Positions 15,781-24,926 of a stretch of DNA of 64,000 nt are shown here, piece after piece. Source of the DNA: Sphingobacterium humi (lineage in GTDB: Bacteria; Bacteroidota; Bacteroidia; Sphingobacteriales; Sphingobacteriaceae); NCBI RefSeq assembly GCF_009768885.1, contig NZ_WSQA01000011.1, forward strand, positions 109,875 through 173,874, in the 5' to 3' direction. The notes under the pieces are model-generated. The model was not told the origin of the DNA, did not search any database, and saw only the letters and a program-made list of their open reading frames with translations. The position numbers and the translations under genes were made by a program. Position 1 is the first letter of the stretch, and each line of letters starts with the position of its first letter.

Positions 15781-18225
15781 ATGAATAGATTTCTACTTGG
15801 GTTCTGCATGTTTTTCTTAGTTCACGCGGCTTTTGCCCAGCAGACCACCCTTTCCGGTAGCATTAAAGACTCCCTTAGTTCTTCCGCCATTGCCTACGCT
15901 AGTATTGGCCTTGTAGATGCCCAGCAGAAGGTGGTAGACGGCATGGTAACCAATAGCGCCGGTGCTTTTCAGTTTTTACATATCAAGCCAGGAAAATACA
16001 CCCTCAGCATCAAGTTTATTGGCTACAAGCAAAAGCAGTTGGCGATAGACATTAGCCAGCAGAAGGCACTTAATTTAGGAACCATCCTGATTACGCCGGT
16101 CGATCAGCAATTGGAGCAGGTAACCGTTAGGGGTAGCCAAGCGGCGCAGCAGCATCGTATCGATCGGCAAACCTACCAGGCGAATCAATATAAAAATGCT
16201 GTGGGCGGTACGGCGCTCGATGTGGTTAAGAATTTACCATCGGCAGCGGTGGATGCAAATGGTAATATCAGTATGCGTGGAAGTACAGGCGTTATTGTTT
16301 TAATCAATGGCAAACCGTCTTTCCTCGATCCGGCAACCATCCTCAGCCAGATCGCTGCAAACGATGTATCCGAAGTAGAATATATTACTAGCCCGACGGC
16401 GCAATTTGACCCCGACGGAAAAGGAGGGATGATCAATATTAAAACGAAGAAAGCAGCGGCCGATGGCTTTGCCTGGGTATTAAACCTACAAGGAGGATTA
16501 CCTAGTATTGACGATTACGACAACCGGGAAAGCCAAAAGCGCTTCGGTGGGGATATCGCCTTCCAATACAGAAAGGATAAGCTTGAGTTGAATGGATCCG
16601 CCAACTATTTGCGAAACGACAATGCGGGCTTCCGGGACGGCGATGTTAATACCATCATCGGCGATCGGCAGACCTTTTTTCCATCTCAGGGAGAGCGAAG
16701 TTTTGATAAATACAACTTCGGAATCCGATTAAACAGTGCTTATGGGCTTTCCGAGAAACATACCTTGAATTTAGGTGTCTTGGCTTCGCGTAGATTCCAA
16801 GATCGGGTGGCCGACATTCATTATACTAACCGAACGATTCAACCGTCAACAGGACAAGAGCTGTCTAGAACGAATTATTTCAATCCAAACCTGCAAAACA
16901 AACAAGGTGAGTTTTACCTGTTAGACTTTGGCTATCAATTCAAGATCAACAACCAGCATTCCTTACAATTGGGCGCCATATATGAATATGCAAACATCTA
17001 CGGGTCTACAAAAAATGCCAATATTGAAAATGGCAGCGACACCGTGCAATGGACCCATAACACCTATACCAATCCTTTACGCGGTTTAAGACTTTCCCTG
17101 CAGCACAACTGGAAGCTAGGGGAGGCCGATTTAGTCAGTGGCTATCAATTGCGCAATGATAAACAGGAAGGCAATTTCGAATACTATGCTGCAGAAAATG
17201 GAACCGCAAACCTGCAGCTGATTCCTGAATTTACCGGAAAATTAAATGCAAGCAATACCGTGCATGCTCTATTCTCGCAATACGATCGTAAATTCAGTAA
17301 AACCCAGCTCTCCCTAGGTCTTCGTTATGAATACTATCAACGCGACCTGTTGTTATTGCATACCAACCAGGAATATCCTTATTCCATTCATCAGCTCTAT
17401 CCAAGCTTCAATTTAATGCATGACTTAGGCTCAGGTTGGTCATGGAAGCTTGCCGGCGCCAGACGGGTGCAGCGCAACAATAACTTCGAGCTCAATCCCA
17501 TTCCGGAGCGGGAACACTCGGAGACCTTGGAACAAGGTGATCCCGAATTATTGCCCGAGTTTACAACTAATGCCGAAACCGGATTGGTGAAAAAATTAAA
17601 TGCCGGCAGCCTGTTTGTCAATGCCTATTACCAACATACCCAAAACCCAATACAGCGTGTAAACTCGGTCTATGCCGATACCATCTTGCGTCGCGTATTT
17701 ACCAATGCCGATTATGCATCGCGTTACGGCATGGAAGTAGGTGGCGAAGGGAAAGTATGGCCCTGGTTAAAACTGAATGCCGGACTGAACTTATATAATT
17801 ATAAAATTTGGGGGCAGGTGCTGAACGACTTGGAGTCGCGGACTAACCAGGATTGGGTCTATTCGCTTAATGCAGGTGTTCAAGCCGACTTACCGAAAAA
17901 CTGGAGCACAGGGCTACAGGTGCATTACCTGTCTGAACGACCAACCGTGCAAGGCAAGGACTCTCGGTTCCTTACCCCACATTTTAATCTGAGCAAGGCT
18001 TTCCTACGCGGTGCCTTGACTGCGCAATTCCAATGGCAATTTATTGAGCTTGGCGATTGGGGCGTGAATGAACAACGCATTAGCACCTATTCTCATGATT
18101 TTTATACCACAACGAATTACATTTACGAGAAGAATGTGCTCTTGTTAAACCTCAACTTGAATCTGCATAAGCTAAATCAAGTCTTGAAATTACCGAAGAG
18201 TGAATTTGACGAAAAGGAATTTTAG
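15781..18225 (+). CDS. Outer-membrane beta-barrel receptor (TonB-dependent-like, OMP_b-brl_3 type)
   Basis: About 814 aa. Signal peptide (LLGFCMFFLVHAAFAQQ), then a carboxypeptidase-regulatory-like domain at ~25-105 (TTLSGSIKDSLSSSAIAYAS, GKYTLSIKFIGYKQK), a plug-like domain (~120-225, GGTALDVVKNLPSAAVDANG) and a long barrel with many aromatic-ending strands. It resembles the Bacteroidota outer-membrane beta-barrel family related to FecA-like receptors rather than SusC. The ligand is unknown. Its stop overlaps by 4 bp the convergent AraC-family gene, which may regulate it. Start chosen at ATG, directly before the signal sequence. Confidence 0.85.
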   Translation: MNRFLLGFCMFFLVHAAFAQQTTLSGSIKDSLSSSAIAYASIGLVDAQQKVVDGMVTNSAGAFQFLHIKPGKYTLSIKFIGYKQKQLAIDISQQKALNLGTILITPVDQQLEQVTVRGSQAAQQHRIDRQTYQANQYKNAVGGTALDVVKNLPSAAVDANGNISMRGSTGVIVLINGKPSFLDPATILSQIAANDVSEVEYITSPTAQFDPDGKGGMINIKTKKAAADGFAWVLNLQGGLPSIDDYDNRESQKRFGGDIAFQYRKDKLELNGSANYLRNDNAGFRDGDVNTIIGDRQTFFPSQGERSFDKYNFGIRLNSAYGLSEKHTLNLGVLASRRFQDRVADIHYTNRTIQPSTGQELSRTNYFNPNLQNKQGEFYLLDFGYQFKINNQHSLQLGAIYEYANIYGSTKNANIENGSDTVQWTHNTYTNPLRGLRLSLQHNWKLGEADLVSGYQLRNDKQEGNFEYYAAENGTANLQLIPEFTGKLNASNTVHALFSQYDRKFSKTQLSLGLRYEYYQRDLLLLHTNQEYPYSIHQLYPSFNLMHDLGSGWSWKLAGARRVQRNNNFELNPIPEREHSETLEQGDPELLPEFTTNAETGLVKKLNAGSLFVNAYYQHTQNPIQRVNSVYADTILRRVFTNADYASRYGMEVGGEGKVWPWLKLNAGLNLYNYKIWGQVLNDLESRTNQDWVYSLNAGVQADLPKNWSTGLQVHYLSERPTVQGKDSRFLTPHFNLSKAFLRGALTAQFQWQFIELGDWGVNEQRISTYSHDFYTTTNYIYEKNVLLLNLNLNLHKLNQVLKLPKSEFDEKEF

Positions 18226-19031
18226 GAACCTTGTTTTTTAAACGCGGTAGGGGTAAGGCCGGTATAGCGTTTAAAGTATTTCGAGAAGTTTGATTTATCG
18301 GAAAAACCGAGTTGAAAGGCCACTTCAGCAATGCTATTACTGGTGTAAAACAGCAAACGCTTAGCGTCCTTAATGATGTAACTGGCCAATATTTCAGAGG
18401 CCGTTAAATTACTGTGTTTCTTGCAGGCCGCACTTAAGTTTTGTGGGCTGGTATTTAGCCTGGTCGCATAATAGGCAACATGGTTTATGATCATGTGCTC
18501 CTCATTGAGTAAGGCACAAAAACGATGGTAAATATGATCTGATGTATTACTTACAGGTTTTGTTTCTTTGCTATGAAGGAGTGCTTTCGCCAAGATAACT
18601 TTGAACAAGCCCTCCTGGCAGGTTTGATCGTCTTCCTCGGCCAGCAGCCTAAAAAGCTGCGCAAAGGGTTCCGATTGGTGTAAATAAATGCTGTCGTGTC
18701 GGCAAACTTCATCCACTAATCGTTGGATTTCAAAATCTAAACTCTGAAGCACAAATTGATTTTTAACCAATAGCACAAAACCCAACACCGGATCCATCAA
18801 TTCCCAGTGGTGCACATTGTCTTTCCGGATCACCAAGAGGCAAGGGGTTTTAATGATTGATTCCCGCCCGTCGATCACATGTTTCCCCGATGTAGACGAT
18901 AGGAAAACCAATTCCAAATAGCCATTATGCTTATGCGGTTTGGTAATCCGCTTGGCCTGATCAAAGGCGGCAACCTTGATGAGCCGTTGCGGCTGCAATT
19001 TATCTTTTACCTCGATTGTTTTTTCCTTCAT
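18222..19031 (-). CDS. AraC-family transcriptional regulator
   Basis: About 269 aa. The N-terminal half is an AraC-type cupin sensor (HKHNGYLELVFLSSTSGKHVIDGRE). The C-terminal ~100 residues contain the two helix-turn-helix motifs, ending SIAEVAFQLGFSDKSNFSKYFKRYTGLTP, the family signature. I use ATG 19031 rather than the in-frame TTG 12 bp upstream. It is convergent with the receptor gene; control of that receptor or of a nearby nutrient gene is inferred from position only. Confidence 0.92.
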   Translation of the reverse strand: MKEKTIEVKDKLQPQRLIKVAAFDQAKRITKPHKHNGYLELVFLSSTSGKHVIDGRESIIKTPCLLVIRKDNVHHWELMDPVLGFVLLVKNQFVLQSLDFEIQRLVDEVCRHDSIYLHQSEPFAQLFRLLAEEDDQTCQEGLFKVILAKALLHSKETKPVSNTSDHIYHRFCALLNEEHMIINHVAYYATRLNTSPQNLSAACKKHSNLTASEILASYIIKDAKRLLFYTSNSIAEVAFQLGFSDKSNFSKYFKRYTGLTPTAFKKQGS

Positions 19032-19159
19032 GATCAAGAACAAGTATAGGAATTAAGAAGAACTATTTATGTAAAGAAATTAGTGATTGTAGATTATTTG
19101 GAAACTAGGCTTATTACTCATAATACTAAATACTAACTACTAACTACTGTCACTATCCC

Positions 19160-19192
19160 TTTCACTCCCCTTTCACTCCCCTTTCACACCCG
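19160..19192. repeat. 11-bp tandem repeat (TTTCACTCCCC x3)
   Basis: Two exact copies (19160-19181) and one diverged copy TTTCACACCCG. The flank upstream (19118-19147) is a string of TACTAAA/TACTAAC units. The whole 19044-19291 spacer carries no gene. Confidence 0.7.
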
Positions 19193-19291
19193 TATCAATC
19201 CCCTTTGCCAAGGGAAATAGAAGGGGAAAGCAAAGGGTTGTAAAATGGCTAGCATAAGGGCAGATTATTAGCATTTTGGCATCTTATAAAT

Positions 19292-19322
19292 AAAAAAGCG
19301 GGCTGTTCATTAACAACCCGCT
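19292..19322 (-). terminator. Terminator of the S41 peptidase gene
   Basis: Minus strand: AGCGGGTTGTT / loop / AACAGCCCGCT (one G-T pair) followed by six T's, 17 bp past the stop. Confidence 0.85.
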
Positions 19323-19338
19323 CCTAAAACCCTATTCG

Positions 19339-22300
19339 TTATTTTTTGAGGTCTTTCAATATTTCGGCCACTGCTCGTTCCAGTTGTGGATCACGATCGG
19401 CGATGCGATCGGCAATGCTGTTTTTCACATAAATATCTGGGCTTACTCCAGTTTGTTCCAGGTCTTGACCATCTAAGGTATAACAGCCCCATCCCGGTAG
19501 GCGGTAAAACGAATCGTCTACCAAGCCTTTGCCTGAGGTGAAAATAATCCAACGGTAGGTTTCTGTTCCGATAATTTTCCCCAGTTTTAAGGCTTTGAAG
19601 CCGGCGGCGGTCATTTCTGCATCGCTTAAGCTTTGTTCATTGACCAAAAGGACGATCGGTTTGGCAGCAGGTGCAAAGTTACTTTGTGGTGCCCGTTTGC
19701 CGCCACGGTATTGCCACTGTAGGTAAGGACGCTGGGAAAGGAACTGTAGCACCTCATCGTGCACATTTCCGCCGGTATTATAGCGTAAGTCTAATATAAT
19801 GGCTTCCTTGTTGTTTTCCTGTTCGGCCATGTCGCGTAGAAACACCTGTAACTCGCCTTCACCCATGTTTTTCATGTGAGAATAGGCGATGCGGTTATTG
19901 CCCAATTGATCTACCTTTTTACGATTTCCCTTAATCCATTCATCGTACAACAAGTCTTTGAATGCGCTGGAGCTTTGTGGACGGATGTTCACTTGCTTTT
20001 CCTTGCCGTTGCGCAATACGGTCAGTTGTACTTCCGACGCTAAGGAAGGCCAGGTGAAATAATAATCCCTATCGTTGTTTTTATCGATGCGCTGTCCGTT
20101 GATCTCCAAGAGTTCATCGCCCACTTGTAAATCAACACCTTTACGGGAAGCGGCACCATTTTGAACGATACGGGCAATTTTATAAGGATTCTGATCTTCG
20201 TATACCAATCCTAGTTCATTTGTTGATGCTGTATATTTATTACGTTCTTCAGGTCCTGAACTGCTAAAGCCTAGGTGGGAAGCGTTTAATTCGCCGAGCA
20301 TATCATTCAATAGAATACGCAGGTCTGCGCGGTTGTTGATGCCTGGCAGGTAGGCGGCATATTTCTTTTGCATGCCTTCCCAGTCGATACCGTGGAACTT
20401 TTCATCGTAGAAATTCTCCTCCACGTTGGCCCAGGTTTCGTAGAACATTTGTTTAAATTCTTTATCCAGGTCGCGGTTGAATTTGAAATTGATATCGACA
20501 GCGTCCAATTTATTCATGTCGATATTATACTTTTGGATCTGTCCGCCACTTAAGCCAAAGAACCTATCGTTTACTTTTATTAAGCTTCCCAAGTTTCCTG
20601 GCCCTACTTTTTCAGTTTTTAAGGGCGTAAAAGGCTCATATACGGTTCGGTAAGTTCCCCAGGTTCCTTCATGATTAGAGGTGAAGAACAAGTAGGTTTT
20701 TTCGCCTTTGTCGAACGCATTCGGATTGGCCTGCGTACCACCTAGCGGGTTAGCGCGGCTAATACGGTCACTTAAACCTTGGAAGTCTATATGCACCAAT
20801 ACTTTTTCTTCTTTTGGTTTTGGGGCTTCTTTTTTGGTTTTATCGTCTTTTTTCTTGCTGGTATCTTGTTTTTCCTTAGGCGTTTCTTTGAATAGCTCAT
20901 CGAATTTCGAAATGCGATAAGGTTCTTCAATATTTTCTAATGCCATGCGGTATAAGCTGGCATCCGACATACCCCTTGGGTACGACGGTTTGATGCGGTT
21001 GGAGGCAAAGAAAATAAAACGTCCATCCGGTGAAAAAACGGGTGATGTTTCTGAAATACCGGTATTGGTTAGGTTATATGTTTTCTGCTCGGCGAGGTTA
21101 TGCACAAAGATATCCTGTTCAAAATTGCGGATTGCGGTAAATAGCACGTATTTATCATCTGGAGAGAAGGAGGGTTTGGAATTTTGAAAAGCCCAGATTT
21201 CATCCTTCACCAGGGTATTGCTCTTCATGCTAGCCAAGTCCATTAAGCGAACTTCATCCCGTCCACTTAAGTAAACCGCCTTATTTTTCGCTTTGTTTAT
21301 GGCTAAATCGCGGTTATTGCGTTTATCATTTGTTAATTGCTTAACCTCACCCTTTCCATCGGCAGATCTACTGAACCAATTTAAATAGCCATTATGGGTT
21401 TGGTTATAGAGGAGGGTTTTGTTGTCTTTCAACCAGTAAACTTCCATAATACGTTCGCCCTGACTCGGCATCTGGCGAATAAATTTACCATCGATATCAC
21501 TTACGAAGAGTTCACCACGTGAAACAAACGCCATTTTCTTCGCATCTGGCGATACATCGAAGTTGCTGATTTTACCCTTCACATCAAACTCATTCATCTT
21601 GCCCAACACCTGATTGCGGGCGAGGCTGATTTTCGGCTGGCGCACTTGCTTGCTGGCTACATCGTATAGGAAGAGTTGATAGCCTTTTTCAAAAACAATC
21701 TGCTTTCCGTTGGCAGAAACCTGTGGGCGTTTGATGGATTCTTTGAAATGGGTTAGGGCTTTCTTCTGGCCGTTCTGCATGTGAAACAAGTTGTATTCGT
21801 TGCTGCCCTCATCGGACGCAAAAAATACCTGGCCCTGCTGATCTACCGTAGGCCACATGTCTTTCCCTTCGTAGTCGGTATATTGTTTAAAGGCTTTTGT
21901 TTTCGGTTGGTAACCTATAATATCTGGGTTAAAGGCACCTTTATAGCGTTTTCTATTGGCGGCATTTGCACTTTCCCAACTGTCGGTAAACAGGAGTTCG
22001 CCCTGCGGAGTTTCCACGATATGGTGAATGTAGTTGAAGAAATGTGGCAAAATGGCCTGTGCCGTTCCGCCTTCACGGCTCACCTTATAGCTGCCCATGC
22101 GGCTGTAGCGGGAAGAGGTAAAATAAATCTGTTTGCTGTCCCAACTCCAACTGTCCACTTCATCGGCTCCATCGTGGTAGGTCAATTGCCGAATAGCGCC
22201 GCCTTCAAAAGGCATGATGTAGACGTCCGCATTTCCCGATTGTGTGGAAGAAAAGGCAAGCCATTTCCCGTCGGGTGATATTCTCGGATTCTGTTCCATG

Positions 22301-22494
22301 CCATCCATCGCGGTCAGGCGTAGGGCGGTACCTCCACTGCTAGGTACTTTCCATAAATCGCCTTCAAAGCTAAAGACAAGCTGGCTGCCGTCTGGACTCA
22401 ATGTGGGGTTCGACAAGAACGTGGGCTGTTCTTGTGCGTGTAGCTGCAGTGCGCCTATAAGCAACAGGGCAGCTGTAGAAAAATATCTATTCAT
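19339..22494 (-). CDS. Tricorn-like S41-family peptidase with PD40/WD40-like repeats
   Basis: 1051 aa. Signal peptide (STAALLLIGALQLHAQE). Residues ~25-540 contain repeated PD40-type blades (LSPDGSQLVFSFEGDLW, ISPDGKWLAFSSTQSGNAD, FSPDGRFIFFASNR) forming beta-propellers. A charged linker rich in Lys and Glu follows at ~545-570, then a PDZ domain (~755-805, VGDELLEINGQR) and the C-terminal S41 serine-peptidase core with NEQSLSDAEMTAAGF, whose Ser is the expected nucleophile. This is the tricorn-protease arrangement, here exported to the periplasm or surface, probably for peptide degradation. The charged linker is a low-complexity insertion. A -7 element and a terminator frame it as a single-gene transcript. 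Confidence 0.93.
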   Translation of the reverse strand: MNRYFSTAALLLIGALQLHAQEQPTFLSNPTLSPDGSQLVFSFEGDLWKVPSSGGTALRLTAMDGMEQNPRISPDGKWLAFSSTQSGNADVYIMPFEGGAIRQLTYHDGADEVDSWSWDSKQIYFTSSRYSRMGSYKVSREGGTAQAILPHFFNYIHHIVETPQGELLFTDSWESANAANRKRYKGAFNPDIIGYQPKTKAFKQYTDYEGKDMWPTVDQQGQVFFASDEGSNEYNLFHMQNGQKKALTHFKESIKRPQVSANGKQIVFEKGYQLFLYDVASKQVRQPKISLARNQVLGKMNEFDVKGKISNFDVSPDAKKMAFVSRGELFVSDIDGKFIRQMPSQGERIMEVYWLKDNKTLLYNQTHNGYLNWFSRSADGKGEVKQLTNDKRNNRDLAINKAKNKAVYLSGRDEVRLMDLASMKSNTLVKDEIWAFQNSKPSFSPDDKYVLFTAIRNFEQDIFVHNLAEQKTYNLTNTGISETSPVFSPDGRFIFFASNRIKPSYPRGMSDASLYRMALENIEEPYRISKFDELFKETPKEKQDTSKKKDDKTKKEAPKPKEEKVLVHIDFQGLSDRISRANPLGGTQANPNAFDKGEKTYLFFTSNHEGTWGTYRTVYEPFTPLKTEKVGPGNLGSLIKVNDRFFGLSGGQIQKYNIDMNKLDAVDINFKFNRDLDKEFKQMFYETWANVEENFYDEKFHGIDWEGMQKKYAAYLPGINNRADLRILLNDMLGELNASHLGFSSSGPEERNKYTASTNELGLVYEDQNPYKIARIVQNGAASRKGVDLQVGDELLEINGQRIDKNNDRDYYFTWPSLASEVQLTVLRNGKEKQVNIRPQSSSAFKDLLYDEWIKGNRKKVDQLGNNRIAYSHMKNMGEGELQVFLRDMAEQENNKEAIILDLRYNTGGNVHDEVLQFLSQRPYLQWQYRGGKRAPQSNFAPAAKPIVLLVNEQSLSDAEMTAAGFKALKLGKIIGTETYRWIIFTSGKGLVDDSFYRLPGWGCYTLDGQDLEQTGVSPDIYVKNSIADRIADRDPQLERAVAEILKDLKK

Positions 22495-22525
22495 AATCTG
22501 GATAATAACGTTTGTGACGTTTTCA

Positions 22526-22533
22526 CAAATGTA
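22526..22533 (-). promoter_or_regulatory. -7 element of the S41 peptidase gene
   Basis: TACATTTG on the minus strand, 31 bp upstream of the ATG, matching TAnnTTTG. Confidence 0.55.
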
Positions 22534-22682
22534 ATTGGAATTGCTGGAAATTCCGAATAGCCCGCGTCAATAGCACAGCATTGTTGCAGGTAAAATTAGA
22601 AATCGCCAAAAATTAGAAATTATTAAATATATTCGTCCCTTATAAAGCCTGAATGTGAGTAGTTTAGGTTGCAAACAGTCTA

Positions 22683-22699
22683 AGTGTATTTTTTACACT
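22683..22699. promoter_or_regulatory. Inverted repeat upstream of the MFS promoter
   Basis: AGTGTA-N5-TACACT, a 6-bp inverted repeat with T-rich spacer, about 30 bp before the -7 element of the transporter gene. Its position fits an operator; no cognate regulator is identified. Confidence 0.35.
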
Positions 22700-22728
22700 A
22701 ACTATACCGAAAGGAGAAAAAAATATAC

Positions 22729-22736
22729 TACCTTTG
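22729..22736 (+). promoter_or_regulatory. -7 element of the MFS transporter gene
   Basis: TACCTTTG, 17 bp before ATG 22754. It lies inside the longer reading frame beginning at 22655 and so argues for the shorter protein. Confidence 0.6.
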
Positions 22737-22753
22737 GGCAAAATTTTAATAAA

Positions 22754-23932
22754 ATGACAAGCTTATCACCTAGCAGTCAACTGATCAGTCCTACAGCAAA
22801 AAATAGAATCCGTCTTGCTGTTGCCCTTTATTACTTTGGGCAGGGCTTGGGCTTTGCCACTTGGGCATCGCGTATTCCAACCATCAAGTCGGCATTGGTA
22901 CTATCAGAAGCACAACTAGGAACGATTTTACTGATGTTGCCCATCGGGCAATTATTGACGATGCCTTTATCGGCCACCTTGGTCAACCGCTTTGGCAGTC
23001 GCAAGGTTTTGCCCTTTGCGGCCATGGCCTATAGTTTAATCTTATTGCTGATTGCCTTATCGTCGAATGCCTGGTATTTGGGGGCTTCCCTCTTTTTATA
23101 TGGGGTTGCCGGGAACCTGTGTAATATTTCCGTAAACACCCAAGGGGTTTTGGCAGAAGATATGTATGGAAAACCCATTATGTCTTCCTTCCATGGTGCT
23201 TGGAGTTTAGCGGGCTTTACGGGTGCCTTAATTGGACTATTAACGATTAATATGGGCATCAATACCTTCAGTCATTTCAGCTTGATAGTGTTGTTGCTGC
23301 TTGTCAATATTCTTATTAACCGGCCTTTTTTGCTGCATGAGGAGAATAAAACGGAAAGCGGCGAGAAAAAGACAAAATATAAGCCCGATGCTTTGATTAT
23401 TCAATTGGGAATAATTGGCTTTTTCAGTATGGCAACGGAAGGGGCCATGTTCGACTGGTCGGGGGTTTATTTCCACGACGTGGTGCAGGCGCCAGAGAAA
23501 TGGGTAACCTTGGGTTATGCGTCGTTTATGATTATGATGGCTACCGGACGTTTTATTGGCGATGCCGTTATCAGTCGGTTCGGCAGGCAGCGCACCTTGC
23601 AAATTTCGGGATTGCTGATGTTCTTCGGTATGCTGTCCTCTGTTATTTTTCCAAATCTAATCATCTGTACCTTGGCCTTTATGCTCGTAGGCTTAGGTGT
23701 AGCATGTAATGTCCCGACCGTTTACTCGGTGACGGGAAAACATAAAACCATCCCCGCTGGTGTAGCCTTGGCGATGGTTTCCAGTATTTCTTTTTTGGGC
23801 TTTTTGATGGGGCCTCCGCTTATCGGTTATGTGGCCGAATTGTTTAGTCTTCGCTATTCTTTTGCGCTGTTCTCCATCTTCGGCTTACTGATGTTTATCA
23901 TGACTAGCCGCTTAAAAGTATTTAAAAGTTAA
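22754..23932 (+). CDS. MFS transporter (YbjJ/fucose-permease-like)
   Basis: About 392 aa with 12 predicted membrane helices, normal MFS size. The first half has YYFGQGLGFATWASRIPTIK and the loop 2-3 motif NRFGSRKVLPF; the middle loop (~200-220) is charged (ENKTESGEKKTKYKP); the second half has GRFIGDAVISRFGRQRTLQ. The sequence resembles the YbjJ group of sugar-permease-like MFS proteins. Start at ATG 22754 because a promoter element lies 17 bp before it and the 33-residue upstream extension has no membrane or family character. It ends 2 bp from the convergent GH43-like gene. Confidence 0.88.
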   Translation: MTSLSPSSQLISPTAKNRIRLAVALYYFGQGLGFATWASRIPTIKSALVLSEAQLGTILLMLPIGQLLTMPLSATLVNRFGSRKVLPFAAMAYSLILLLIALSSNAWYLGASLFLYGVAGNLCNISVNTQGVLAEDMYGKPIMSSFHGAWSLAGFTGALIGLLTINMGINTFSHFSLIVLLLLVNILINRPFLLHEENKTESGEKKTKYKPDALIIQLGIIGFFSMATEGAMFDWSGVYFHDVVQAPEKWVTLGYASFMIMMATGRFIGDAVISRFGRQRTLQISGLLMFFGMLSSVIFPNLIICTLAFMLVGLGVACNVPTVYSVTGKHKTIPAGVALAMVSSISFLGFLMGPPLIGYVAELFSLRYSFALFSIFGLLMFIMTSRLKVFKS

Positions 23933-23934
23933 AA

Positions 23935-24876
23935 TTAAGGCTTTACCCTCAGGAGCTTTGCCAGCTCATTATTTGAGATTTTTACTATTGTGCCATGCCG
24001 AATGCCGTTCGGCATGGTTAGTTTTTGGGAATTATCTGTCCAGGTTTTTAGGTCGCTAGATTCGATGAGGCCAAACTTTTTATCGGTGTATTTATCGAAA
24101 TAGACGCGCCATAAGCCCTGATCATAGCTTACTGTAGGGCCTTCAGCCCAATAATCGCCGGTTATAGGTTTGGACGCTTCGCTATAGGGGCCCTCCAGCT
24201 CATCGGCAAAGGCTAACTTCAAATTCTTTTCAGCAGGCTCGCGGGTTTCATCTTTGATGACCATCATCCAGCGTCCCTGATAGGGTAGGATCGTGGCGTC
24301 TATGCAATTGAAGCCTGGATCATACAATAATTGGGTTTCGGTATATTCTTTAAAATTCTTGGTCGTGGTGTAATACATGCGGTGGTTGTAGGCATTGTCG
24401 GCCGCAATCTGCGTTTCAGGGAAGGCACCGGTAATGGTGCTGGCCCAATAGATCATGTAAACATTATGCTGCGGGTCGTAGGTGACTTCGGGTGCCCAGG
24501 TGTTCCTAGTTTGTTCTTCCTGCTCCATCACCGGAATATACTGCTGCTTTGACCAATGAATAAGATCGGCAGAATGGGCATAGCCTATTCCTTTTTGCGT
24601 CCAGCTAACCGTCCAAACCATATGAAACAGGCCATCACCCCCGCGGATAATACAAGGGTCGCGCATGAGTTTATCAGGGCTTAATTCGGGTTTTAGAAAG
24701 GATTGATCGTTCTTCAGTGCTTCCCATGATAGGCCGTCTCGGCTATAGGCTAAATGCAATCCGTCTTCTCCATTGCCCTTGAAATAAGAAAATAGAAAAA
24801 CGGAATCTGGGCTTTGGGCGAAAGAAGATTGGCAGAAAGGAAGAATAAAGAGTAGGAGGAAGTAAATGGCTTTCAT
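23935..24876 (-). CDS. GH43-like secreted glycoside hydrolase (five-bladed propeller)
   Basis: 313 aa. Signal peptide (FLLLFILPFCQSSFAQ). Blade motifs typical of GH43/GH32-type propellers: GLHLAYSRDGLSWEAL, MRDPCIIRGGDGLFHMVWT, IGYAHSADLIHWSKQ, NTWAPEVTYD, YWAEGPTVSYDQGLW. The WAPE block and RDP block are the expected sites of catalytic acids. GH43 enzymes act mainly on arabinose- and xylose-containing side chains; the exact glycan here cannot be read. It lies 50 bp downstream of the DUF5009 gene on the same strand, so the two may be co-transcribed. Confidence 0.8.
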   Translation of the reverse strand: MKAIYFLLLFILPFCQSSFAQSPDSVFLFSYFKGNGEDGLHLAYSRDGLSWEALKNDQSFLKPELSPDKLMRDPCIIRGGDGLFHMVWTVSWTQKGIGYAHSADLIHWSKQQYIPVMEQEEQTRNTWAPEVTYDPQHNVYMIYWASTITGAFPETQIAADNAYNHRMYYTTTKNFKEYTETQLLYDPGFNCIDATILPYQGRWMMVIKDETREPAEKNLKLAFADELEGPYSEASKPITGDYWAEGPTVSYDQGLWRVYFDKYTDKKFGLIESSDLKTWTDNSQKLTMPNGIRHGTIVKISNNELAKLLRVKP

Positions 24877-24926
24877 GGGTTTAGGTTTTGTTGTTGGGTA
24901 AATATAAGGATTCGTGCTTCGATAAC

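Noticed and set aside
21781..22278. 165-codon plus-strand frame
   Set aside because: Antisense to the S41 peptidase gene, whose propeller and catalytic motifs are continuous on the minus strand; the plus-strand product has no domain features.
22655..22753. N-terminal extension of the MFS transporter
   Set aside because: Contains an operator-like palindrome and a -7 element; no membrane or family character.
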